NCBI RefSeq assembly: GCF_020742175.1
Contig: NZ_DYXM01000100.1
Coordinates: 1 to 5,675 of the forward strand
DNA: 5,675 bases
DNA from: Dietzia timorensis
GTDB taxonomy: Bacteria; Actinomycetota; Actinomycetes; Mycobacteriales; Mycobacteriaceae
Reading direction: 5' to 3'
In this document: piece by piece, positions 1 through 5,675 of the stretch
How positions within the stretch are numbered: position 1 is the stretch's first letter
How the letters are laid out: the number at the start of each line of letters is the position of its first letter
Program-made: the position numbers and the translations under genes
Notes under the pieces: model-generated
What the model was told of the DNA's origin: nothing
Databases searched by the model: none
What the model saw: the letters and a program-made list of their open reading frames with translations, nothing else

Positions 1-386
1 TGACCCACGTGGTCGAGCTGCCGGCGCAGATCCGCGCCAGGCGCGACGCCGCGCTCGCCGCCCACGCCACGCAGCTGCAACTCCATCCCGATCCGGCCAC
101 CGATGCCATGCCCACCCACCTGGCGCTCACCAACAACATCTGCCAGCAGCTGCCCGTCCGCGAACACTATGTGTCCTTCGACCTCGCCGGCACCGCAGAA
201 TCCGCCCATGACGGCGGAGACGCCGGGCGCTCGTGGCGCAGGGATCCGCTTGTCCTCGATCCGGAGTCGACGAGGCCGGTCCGGGGTGGCGCCGCGTCCG
301 CGGCCGACGGCGGCACGCTTCCGCCGGTATGGGAGGGGCTTGTCGACGATCTCGAAGGTACTCGAGGAGGGCAGCCACATGAGTGA
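1..386 (+). CDS. mshB: MshB-like GlcNAc-Ins deacetylase (PIG-L family), 3' end only
   Basis: This is the last 127 codons of a gene that starts left of the window; the frame is open from base 3 to the TGA at 384-386. MshB (1D-myo-inositol 2-acetamido-2-deoxy-alpha-D-glucopyranoside deacetylase) is a cytoplasmic zinc enzyme that removes the acetyl group from GlcNAc-Ins in mycothiol synthesis. The visible part has the features I recall from MshB C-termini: an AALAAHATQL helix (bases about 48-77), then LALTNN (about 120-137) and REHYV (about 159-173). The zinc ligands and catalytic residues lie outside the window, so the family call rests on this C-terminal pattern and on the neighbours (a small membrane protein, then fbiC nearby). 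After REHYV there is an unusually long, Gly/Ala/Asp-rich tail of about 65 residues ending in a PVWEGLVDDLEG stretch. The 3' end overlaps the next gene by 8 nt. The main alternative is another PIG-L deacetylase such as Mca, which the synteny argues against. Confidence 0.78.
   Translation, partial: THVVELPAQIRARRDAALAAHATQLQLHPDPATDAMPTHLALTNNICQQLPVREHYVSFDLAGTAESAHDGGDAGRSWRRDPLVLDPESTRPVRGGAASAADGGTLPPVWEGLVDDLEGTRGGQPHE
364..371 (+). promoter_or_regulatory. Ribosome binding site of the small membrane-protein gene
   Basis: GAGGAGGG lies 7 nt before the ATG at 379, a strong Shine-Dalgarno match inside the last codons of the mshB-like gene. It decides the start of the downstream gene: the same frame is open much further upstream, to an ATG at 103, but only the ATG at 379 has this site. 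Confidence 0.75.
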
Positions 387-870
387 AGGCACGTCCGCCG
401 TCATAGGCGAAAAGAGCGGAGCCGCGGGCGACGCCGGCCGTTCAGGCGAAGAGAAATCCAGCGCCGCCGCCGATCCCGCGCCTCCATCCGTGATCGGGCT
501 CTCCTACGCGCTTGTGTGCCTGACGATCGCGGCGTCGGTGTCGTGCGTGATCGAGGCGGCATACCTGTTCCTGCGCACGCCCGAATTCGGTTCGGGGATA
601 ACGCTGCCGGTGCCGATCTCGGCGCTGGCGGCCGCCGTGCTCAACACCTGGATGGTTGCCGAGGCGCGCAAATGGTCGTCCAAGCTCGTCGTGCAGGCGT
701 TCCCGCTTATCGTGTGGATGCTCACGCTGATCTGCCTGCACCTCGGCCCGGGCGGCAACATGCCCGTCCCGCCGAGTGGGCGCGGGCTGTTGCTGCTCAT
801 CGGCGGGCTCGCCGTCCCCGTGTTCTGGGGGCAGATCCGCTCGTTCAGGCGCTTGGCGGCTGCGACGTAG
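379..870 (+). CDS. Small four-helix membrane protein (Rv1171-like position), function unknown
   Basis: This gene encodes a 163-residue protein of unknown function. Residues 1-37 are hydrophilic and rich in Gly, Ala, Ser and Glu, probably a disordered cytoplasmic tail. Four hydrophobic segments follow, at about 38-65, 77-95, 103-122 and 136-152, with a short basic end (RSFRRLAAAT). No catalytic motif is visible. The ATG at 379 is chosen because of the strong ribosome binding site and because the gene then overlaps the mshB-like stop by 8 nt, which suggests cotranscription and translational coupling. The position directly after mshB matches the conserved hypothetical membrane gene Rv1171 in M. 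tuberculosis; this is a match by place and topology, not a sequence search. The last 26 nt of the coding region overlap the end of the converging PH-protein gene. A link to mycothiol is inferred from position only. Confidence 0.82.
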   Translation: MSEGTSAVIGEKSGAAGDAGRSGEEKSSAAADPAPPSVIGLSYALVCLTIAASVSCVIEAAYLFLRTPEFGSGITLPVPISALAAAVLNTWMVAEARKWSSKLVVQAFPLIVWMLTLICLHLGPGGNMPVPPSGRGLLLLIGGLAVPVFWGQIRSFRRLAAAT

Positions 871-2473
871 CCGGGGCCGAAATACTTGGCGCCCCTCCGT
901 CGCGCGGGTAGCTGATGATCGTGCCCCACTCGGCGGTGATGCCGGGCGTGATCGCCTCCGCCAGCGCCCACGACTCGTCGGCCTGCATATCGAGGATTCC
1001 GTAGACGCCCTGACCGGCGGGCGTGGCCGCACGCACGGTCGCGACCTTCGACCAGCGTTGAAACGGGGTTTGCGAGACCTGCCAGCCGATAATCCCGTCC
1101 GCGTCGAGAACCGAACGCTTCGCCTGAAGCGAACCCGAGGACGTGACGAGCCGCCCGCCGACGATGTTGTGACCCATGTTGCGGATGCGATCCCACGACA
1201 GCAGGAGGAAGAACGCGAGCGCGGGGAGGATGAACCACGCGATCCACTTGTCGACGGTCTCCCCGCGTTCGAGCCGGAACAGCACCGCCAGCGCGAGAAG
1301 GAACCAGAACGGGATGAGCCCGCGGGTAATGCGGCGGCGCTTGGCAGCGGCCGAATGTTTGCGCAGGGGAGTGCGCACCGGCGCCTCGTCGTCGAGCACG
1401 TACTCGGCGACGCGGCGCACATCGCGGCGGGGCGCGAGCGGAAGCAGCGTAGAGGCGTTCCCCCCGCGCTTGGTGCCGGTCATGATCGGCTCGAGCCGCC
1501 CACCGCCGATAAGCCTGATGAACACCGGCAGGCGCATCTCGACGCCACGCAGGCGCTGCTTGTCGAGGGCGATGTGTTTGCGCCGCAGGATGCCGTTCTG
1601 CACGTACAACACGCGGCCCTGGTCGATGAGCGCGTACTTGCCGTAGCGAATCGCGTACGCAACCATCCCGAACAGCCCGGCCACCAGCCACAGGCACAGC
1701 GCCTCGGCGATGAGCGTGCGCGGCTGGCCGAGCTCGGTGAATTCCGCGCGCAGCGACACAACAGGGCCGAGCTCCAGCAGCCGCTGCTGCATATCGCCCA
1801 TCTGCAACGTGATGAGCCACAGCGAGAACAGCACACCGAAACCGATCGGGGAGAACGGCGCGAACCGCGACCAACTGAGTTTCCAGCGCGCGATATCCTC
1901 GCCCGCGTGCCCGGCCTGCAGATCCGGATGGGCCGGGTCGATCCCGGCGGCGCGCATGTGCTTGAGCAGTTCCTCACGCAGAGGCGTGACGGCGGAGGAG
2001 GCAATGGCATCGAGACGGAACCTGCCGGCGGCGTCTTTCGAAGAATCCTGCTGGCCTGTGCCCACCTCGACGATGGAGACGCGCAGCAGCCGGTGGAACA
2101 GGTCGGATTCGGTGTCGACCGACCGGATGCGTTCTCGCGCAATCGTCACCTGATTGCGGGTGAAGATGCCCTTGCGCAGCACGATGTGCGTGTCGCCGAT
2201 GTAATACGAGGTCGAGATCCATCGCGTAAAGGCGATGAACATGATGAGCCCGAGTAGCCCGAACTCGAACCAGTAGTTATCGCGGTTGGTGCCAAGCCAC
2301 AGCGAGATCACGAAGATCGGCGAGAGCCTGGTGAGCATCCCCAGTGGGTCGACGAGCAGCATTCGCCAGGACAGGCGATGCCAGGTGGCGTTCGAGAGGT
2401 CGAGCGCGCTGCGGCCCGAGGAAGTCGCGGAGCGGTTCTGCTCCTGCTGCCGCAGCTGCTGTGGGGCGCTCAT
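845..2473 (-). CDS. YdbT-like membrane protein with three bacterial PH (bPH_2/DUF304) domains
   Basis: The 542-residue protein has a polar N-terminus (residues 1-35) and then three repeats of one plan: a pair of transmembrane helices followed by a bacterial PH domain. Helix pairs lie at about 39-60/68-85, 207-224/253-275 and 383-400/409-426. PH domains lie at about 87-175, 279-360 and 437-510. PH1 carries the typical core (YYIGDTHIVLRKG, then RERIRSVD and DLFHRLL); PH2 has VLYVQNGILRRKHIALDKQRLRGVE; PH3 has GIIGWQVSQTPFQR. This matches the YdbT family (PF03703 repeats). In Bacillus subtilis the ydbS-ydbT pair belongs to the SigW envelope-stress regulon and has been linked to resistance to a bacteriocin-type compound; whether that holds here is unknown. 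The ATG at 2473 overlaps the stop of the upstream PH gene as ATGA, so the two are surely one operon. The C-terminal 25 residues are Ser/Pro/Ala-rich and their codons overlap the converging gene. Confidence 0.9.
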   Translation of the reverse strand: MSAPQQLRQQEQNRSATSSGRSALDLSNATWHRLSWRMLLVDPLGMLTRLSPIFVISLWLGTNRDNYWFEFGLLGLIMFIAFTRWISTSYYIGDTHIVLRKGIFTRNQVTIARERIRSVDTESDLFHRLLRVSIVEVGTGQQDSSKDAAGRFRLDAIASSAVTPLREELLKHMRAAGIDPAHPDLQAGHAGEDIARWKLSWSRFAPFSPIGFGVLFSLWLITLQMGDMQQRLLELGPVVSLRAEFTELGQPRTLIAEALCLWLVAGLFGMVAYAIRYGKYALIDQGRVLYVQNGILRRKHIALDKQRLRGVEMRLPVFIRLIGGGRLEPIMTGTKRGGNASTLLPLAPRRDVRRVAEYVLDDEAPVRTPLRKHSAAAKRRRITRGLIPFWFLLALAVLFRLERGETVDKWIAWFILPALAFFLLLSWDRIRNMGHNIVGGRLVTSSGSLQAKRSVLDADGIIGWQVSQTPFQRWSKVATVRAATPAGQGVYGILDMQADESWALAEAITPGITAEWGTIISYPRDGGAPSISAPATSQPPSA

Positions 2474-3279
2474 GTCGCGTCACCCTCGTCGAGTTCGGCG
2501 ATCTTGAGCAAGTGATCCGCGAGGGTCTCCGCGTCGGCGAGCGGAAGCCCCTTGATCTCGACCGAGCCGTGCGCGGAGGCGGTCGAGGCGACCACGGAGG
2601 CGAGGCCGAGCATCCGCTCGAACATCGAGCGCTTGGTGTACACCGTCTGCAACCGGCCGAGCGGTGCGATCCGGTACTGGTGGGTCCACCAGCCGGACTT
2701 GGCGAACACTGCGGTTTCCGAGAAGTCCCATCGGGCGACCATGTAGCGCCACGTCGGTGCGACGACGAGCGAGAAAAACCCGATCCACGCGGTGGCCGCG
2801 GCGGCAACCCAGTTCCAGAACGCCATCACGTTATCGCCCCAGAAATACCACCCGACCTGCAAAGCGATGAGGATGATGATCGACCACATCGATTCGAGCG
2901 TCCAGGCAATCGGCGCCTTGGGACTCACCCGGTAGCGCGGCTCGAGGATCGATACCTCGGTGTGCTCGAGGTACTCCTCTAGATCGAATCCAGGGGCGGC
3001 GGCAGGGGAGACCTCTCCGTCGGGAACGTCGCCGGGCTCGGCAACCTCGCCTGGCTCTGGACGCTCGCCGGGCTCCCGAGCCTCGCCCGCCGCGTGGGCG
3101 GCGCCTGGGTGAGGCGGAACTCCGCCGTCATATGTGGGGGTTTCCTGCGACTCGTGCGGGTCGAATTCGTCGTCCGGATCGGGGGCGGCGTGCCGGGGGC
3201 GAGTCGGGGCGTCGCCGCTGGCATATGCGAAGCTGAACGGCGGCTCGGGGGTGGAGGAATCCCGATAATGAGCAGGCAT
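2470..3279 (-). CDS. YdbS-like membrane protein with one bacterial PH (bPH_2) domain and a long acidic N-terminal tail
   Basis: This is the first gene of the two-gene minus-strand operon and encodes 269 residues. Residues 1-98 are hydrophilic, rich in Pro, Glu, Asp and Gly, and probably disordered; they include a tandem hexapeptide at 69-86. After a conserved-looking EEYLEHTEVSILEPRYRVSPK stretch come two transmembrane helices (about 131-147 and 152-176), then one PH domain at about 178-264 with FAKSGWWTHQYRIAPLGRLQTVYTKRS, the usual strand-turn signature of the family. The order (two helices, one PH domain, then a three-PH partner gene) is that of YdbS-YdbT, and the two proteins probably work as a membrane complex with the PH domains on the cytoplasmic face. 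Typical YdbS proteins are nearer 160 residues as I recall, so the extra length is the N-terminal tail. The ATG at 3279 is chosen because any further upstream start (next in-frame ATG at 3330) would run into fbiC. Its ribosome binding site is weak (AGG, 9 nt upstream). Confidence 0.85.
   Translation of the reverse strand: MPAHYRDSSTPEPPFSFAYASGDAPTRPRHAAPDPDDEFDPHESQETPTYDGGVPPHPGAAHAAGEAREPGERPEPGEVAEPGDVPDGEVSPAAAPGFDLEEYLEHTEVSILEPRYRVSPKAPIAWTLESMWSIIILIALQVGWYFWGDNVMAFWNWVAAAATAWIGFFSLVVAPTWRYMVARWDFSETAVFAKSGWWTHQYRIAPLGRLQTVYTKRSMFERMLGLASVVASTASAHGSVEIKGLPLADAETLADHLLKIAELDEGDAT
2480..2487 (-). promoter_or_regulatory. Ribosome binding site of the YdbT-like gene
   Basis: On the minus strand GAGGGTGA lies 6 nt before the ATG at 2473, inside the last codons of the upstream PH gene. 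Together with the ATGA stop/start overlap it supports this start and translational coupling of the two proteins. Confidence 0.6.
3022..3075 (-). repeat. 18-bp in-frame tandem repeat, three copies (EPG(E/D)xx hexapeptides)
   Basis: Three consecutive 18-bp units (3058-3075, 3040-3057, 3022-3039, in reading order) encode EPGERP, EPGEVA and EPGDVP, residues 69-86 of the YdbS-like protein. The sequence GCC(G/T)GGCTC recurs on the plus strand at 3031, 3049 and 3067, exactly 18 bases apart. The units are imperfect at the wobble and at the last two codons. Being a multiple of three, copy-number change would lengthen or shorten the disordered tail without a frameshift. Confidence 0.75.
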
Positions 3280-3295
3280 AGCCACCAGCCTAACG

Positions 3296-3301
3296 ACACT
3301 A
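3296..3301 (-). promoter_or_regulatory. Possible -10 element of the PH-protein operon
   Basis: TAGTGT on the minus strand fits the actinobacterial TANNNT -10 pattern and would place a transcript start about 10 nt before the ATG at 3279. No convincing -35 box is seen. A six-base match in a short gap is weak evidence by itself; it is favoured only because the 42-nt divergent gap is the likeliest place for the operon promoter. Confidence 0.3.
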
Positions 3302-3307
3302 CGGCGG

Positions 3308-3313
3308 TAAGTT
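3308..3313 (+). promoter_or_regulatory. Possible -10 element of fbiC (near-leaderless start)
   Basis: TAAGTT fits the TANNNT -10 pattern and ends 8 nt before the fbiC ATG at 3322, so transcription would begin at or within about two bases of the start codon. Leaderless messages are common in actinobacteria, and no good Shine-Dalgarno sequence precedes this ATG, which agrees. No clear -35 box is seen. The spacing is one or two bases longer than ideal for a strictly leaderless start. Confidence 0.35.
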
Positions 3314-3321
3314 GGGGCACC

Positions 3322-5675
3322 ATGGCGCATATGAACAACGGATCGCACGACGCACGACGCGAACCAGCCGCTTCGCCGGCGAGTACGGCGAAGGTCACAG
3401 ACGGGGTCACGGATTCCGCCATTCGCCGCTGTCTCAAACGAGCGGAGAACGGGCTCGCCCTGTCCACGGAGGAAATCGCCATCCTCCTGCACGCGAGCGG
3501 AGAGCACCTGCGCCGGCTCACCGCGGCGGCGGCACGCAAGCGGGACGCGAAACTGAACGATGGCGCAGAGGCCTCCGGCGACGCGGCCGTGCTCACCTAC
3601 TCCCGCAAGGTATTCATTCCGCTCACGCACTTGTGCCGCGACCGGTGCCACTACTGCACCTTCGTCAAGAGCCCCGGCGTGCTGCGCCGCGAGGGGACGC
3701 CGCTTTTCATGGAGCCCGACGAGGTAGTCGATCTCGCGCGCCGGGGCGCGGAGCTCGGCTGTAAGGAGGCGCTGTTCACGCTCGGGGACCGGCCGGAGGA
3801 TCGCTGGCCCGAGGCGCGCGAGTGGCTCGACGCGCGCGGCTACGATTCGACGCTGGACTACGTGCGAGCGATGGCTATCCGCGTGCTCGAGGAGACCGGC
3901 CTGCTGCCGCACCTCAACCCGGGTGTGATGAGTTGGGCGGAACTGTCGCGCCTCAAGCCCGTCGCGCCGTCTATGGGAATGATGCTCGAGACCTCCTCGC
4001 GCCGCCTGTACACCGAGCCCGGCGAGGCCCACTACGGTTCGCCGGACAAGGATCCCGAGGTGCGCCTGCGTACGCTCACCGATGCCGGGCGTCTCGCGGT
4101 GCCGTTTACCACCGGCATCCTTGTGGGGATCGGGGAGACGCTCGACGAGCGCGCCGAATCGATCGCCGACCTCGCGCGGCTGTCGCGCGAGTTCGGCCAC
4201 ATCCAAGAGGTCATCGTCCAGAACTTCCGCGCCAAGCCGAAGACCGCGATGGCCGCGACCCCTGACGCCGATCTCGACGGTTACCTCGCCGCCGTGGCCT
4301 GCGCGCGCCTCGTGCTCGACCCGCGCGTCACCGTGCAGGCGCCGCCGAACCTCGTCGACGCCGAGGAGATCGCGCTTCTCGTGGACGCCGGGATCGACGA
4401 CTTCGGCGGCATTTCGCCTCTGACGGCGGACCACGTCAACCCCGAGCGTCCCTGGCCGCACCTCGACGACTTGTCCAGGATCTGCGCCGATCTCGGCTTC
4501 GAACTGCGCGAGCGGCTCACCGTGCATCCGCGGTATATCGCTGCAGGGGCCGCGTGGATCGATCCGCGCGTGTCGGGGCACGTCGCGGCGCTCGCCGATT
4601 CCCGCGGCCTCGCCGCGCCGGCCGAGGACGGTGGGTCCCGCTCGCCGTCCCCGATGCCTTGGCAGGAGCCCGACGAGTCCTTCGAGTCGTTCGGGCGCAT
4701 CGATCTCGGCGAATCCATCGATACCGAGGGCCGCCGCACCGAGACCCGTTCCGACATCGACCAGGCTTTCGGGAACTGGGACGCGATCAGGGAGGCAGCG
4801 GCCCGCATCGGCGCCGCCGAGGCCGCCGGGGCATCCGCTCCCGGGCGCGCCGACTCCGAGGTGCTTGCCGCGCTGCGCGCCGCCGAATCCGATCCTGCCG
4901 GGCTCAGCGACGCCCAATATCTTGCGCTCGCCGGAGCCGATGGCGACGGACTCGCCGCTCTGGCCGCGCTGGCGGACTCGATCCGTGCGGACGTGGTCGG
5001 CGACGACGTCACCTACATCGTCAACCGCAATATCAACTTCTCCAACATCTGCTATACCGGCTGCCGCTTCTGCGCGTTCGCCCAGCGTAAGGGCGACGCG
5101 GATGCGTTCTCGCTGTCGCCCGGGGAAGTCGCCGACCGCGCCTTCGAGGCCCACACCACCGGGGCCACCGAAGTATGCATGCAGGGCGGAATCGACCCCG
5201 ATCTGCCCGTCACGGGCTATGCGGACCTGGTCCGCGCAGTAAAGGACCGCGTCCCCGGGATGCACGTCCACGCATTCAGCCCTATGGAGATCTCCAACGG
5301 CGCCTCCCGCTCCGGACTGTCCGTACGCGAATGGCTCACCGGCCTCAAGGAAGCAGGCCTGGACTCGATCCCAGGTACCGCCGCCGAGATTCTGGATGAC
5401 GACGTGCGTTGGATCCTCACCAAGGGGAAGCTACCCGCGGCCGAATGGATCAACATCGTCGAAACCGCGCACTCGGTGGGAATCCGCTCCAGTTCCACGA
5501 TGATGTACGGCCACGTCGACGCGCCGTCCCACTGGGTGGCACACCTACGAACGCTGCGCGGTATCCAGGAACGGACCGGCGGGTTTACCGAATTCGTGCC
5601 TCTGCCATTCGTGCACCACAGCGCCCCGCTGTATCTCGCCGGCGCCGCGCGTCCGGGTCCGACCCGACAGGAGAA
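3322..5675 (+). CDS. fbiC: FbiC, fused CofG-CofH Fo synthase (radical SAM), 3' end beyond the window
   Basis: FbiC joins 5-amino-6-ribitylaminouracil to tyrosine to make Fo (7,8-didemethyl-8-hydroxy-5-deazariboflavin), the chromophore of coenzyme F420, in the cytoplasm. Here 784 codons are present; about 80 residues are expected beyond the right edge. The CofG half spans about residues 90-440, with the first radical SAM cluster motif CRDRCHYC (Cys105, 109, 112), then CKEALFTLGDRPE, HLNPGVMSW and GHIQEVIVQNFRAK. A linker (about 445-560) contains MPWQEPDE and an RSDIDQAFGNWDAIRE block. The CofH half starts near 565, with VNRNINFSNICYTGCRFCAF (Cys577, 581, 584), CMQGGIDPDLP, SMHVHAFSPMEI-like and SSTMMYGHVD (724-733). 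It closely follows M. tuberculosis FbiC as I remember it. The ATG at 3322 is preferred over the in-frame ATG at 3331 because of the possible leaderless promoter; the first 30 residues are poorly conserved, so either is possible. Both CX3CX2C motifs are intact and the frame is uninterrupted, so the gene looks functional. Confidence 0.97.
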   Translation, partial: MAHMNNGSHDARREPAASPASTAKVTDGVTDSAIRRCLKRAENGLALSTEEIAILLHASGEHLRRLTAAAARKRDAKLNDGAEASGDAAVLTYSRKVFIPLTHLCRDRCHYCTFVKSPGVLRREGTPLFMEPDEVVDLARRGAELGCKEALFTLGDRPEDRWPEAREWLDARGYDSTLDYVRAMAIRVLEETGLLPHLNPGVMSWAELSRLKPVAPSMGMMLETSSRRLYTEPGEAHYGSPDKDPEVRLRTLTDAGRLAVPFTTGILVGIGETLDERAESIADLARLSREFGHIQEVIVQNFRAKPKTAMAATPDADLDGYLAAVACARLVLDPRVTVQAPPNLVDAEEIALLVDAGIDDFGGISPLTADHVNPERPWPHLDDLSRICADLGFELRERLTVHPRYIAAGAAWIDPRVSGHVAALADSRGLAAPAEDGGSRSPSPMPWQEPDESFESFGRIDLGESIDTEGRRTETRSDIDQAFGNWDAIREAAARIGAAEAAGASAPGRADSEVLAALRAAESDPAGLSDAQYLALAGADGDGLAALAALADSIRADVVGDDVTYIVNRNINFSNICYTGCRFCAFAQRKGDADAFSLSPGEVADRAFEAHTTGATEVCMQGGIDPDLPVTGYADLVRAVKDRVPGMHVHAFSPMEISNGASRSGLSVREWLTGLKEAGLDSIPGTAAEILDDDVRWILTKGKLPAAEWINIVETAHSVGIRSSSTMMYGHVDAPSHWVAHLRTLRGIQERTGGFTEFVPLPFVHHSAPLYLAGAARPGPTRQE

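Noticed and set aside
103..378. Upstream extension of the small membrane protein to the ATG at 103 (255 residues).
   Set aside because: The extension overlaps the conserved mshB-like C-terminus in another frame, reads as Ser/Pro/Arg-rich noise, and lacks a ribosome binding site, whereas the ATG at 379 has a strong one.
857..873. Small inverted repeat CGGCT / AGCCG around the stop of the membrane-protein gene, considered as a terminator.
   Set aside because: Only five base pairs with a seven-base loop, no T-run on either side, and inside coding sequence of both genes.
776..2257. Long plus-strand open frame of about 490 codons opposite the YdbT-like gene.
   Set aside because: Its product is a charged Arg/Glu/His-rich sequence with no helices or motifs, while the opposite strand encodes three recognisable PH domains. 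It is a shadow frame.
3328..3333. CATATG palindrome at the fbiC start, considered as an operator site.
   Set aside because: A six-base palindrome is expected by chance, it is not extended by flanking symmetry, and it simply contains the second in-frame ATG of fbiC.
3280..5271. Long open minus-strand frame opposite fbiC, continuous with the YdbS-like gene and giving a possible 933-residue product.
   Set aside because: It is the antisense of a clearly conserved FbiC frame. In high-G+C genes the complementary frame is often free of stops. Its translation is Arg/Gly/Ala-rich without any domain, and the real PH gene is explained by the ATG at 3279.

Overview
The window looks like chromosomal DNA of a high-G+C actinobacterium, probably from the mycolic-acid group (Mycobacterium/Rhodococcus/Dietzia-like relatives). 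The reasons are G/C-rich third codon positions throughout, a mycothiol biosynthesis gene (mshB-like 3' end), a fused coenzyme F420 gene (fbiC), and a gene order that partly matches the mshB - small membrane protein - fbiC neighbourhood of mycobacteria (Rv1170, Rv1171, Rv1173 in M. tuberculosis). Genus cannot be fixed from the sequence alone.

Left part (1-870, + strand): the 3' end of an MshB-type GlcNAc-Ins deacetylase gene overlaps by 8 nt a small gene for a four-helix membrane protein (379-870). The two are probably translated from one message. Middle part (845-3279, - strand): a two-gene operon encodes membrane proteins built from paired transmembrane helices followed by bacterial PH (bPH_2/DUF304) domains, the YdbS/YdbT arrangement. 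The upstream gene (3279 to 2470) has one PH unit and the downstream gene (2473 to 845) has three. They share an ATGA stop/start overlap. The operon converges on the small membrane-protein gene with a 26-nt overlap of coding ends. Right part (3322-5675, + strand): a divergent 42-nt gap leads into fbiC, the fused CofG-CofH radical SAM enzyme making Fo, the deazaflavin core of F420. Its first 784 codons are present and the gene runs off the right edge.

Mycothiol and F420 are both actinobacterial redox cofactors, so the flanking genes fit a cofactor neighbourhood. The PH-protein operon between them, on the opposite strand, has no obvious metabolic link and is more likely an envelope function. The window is almost entirely coding: there is no stretch over 300 bases without a gene, and I saw no RNA gene, mobile element, CRISPR array or phage signature. 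I found no clear candidate for a wholly new system. The most useful oddities are the gene insertion in a conserved neighbourhood, the extended MshB-like tail, the very tight divergent and convergent junctions, and an in-frame 18-bp tandem repeat.
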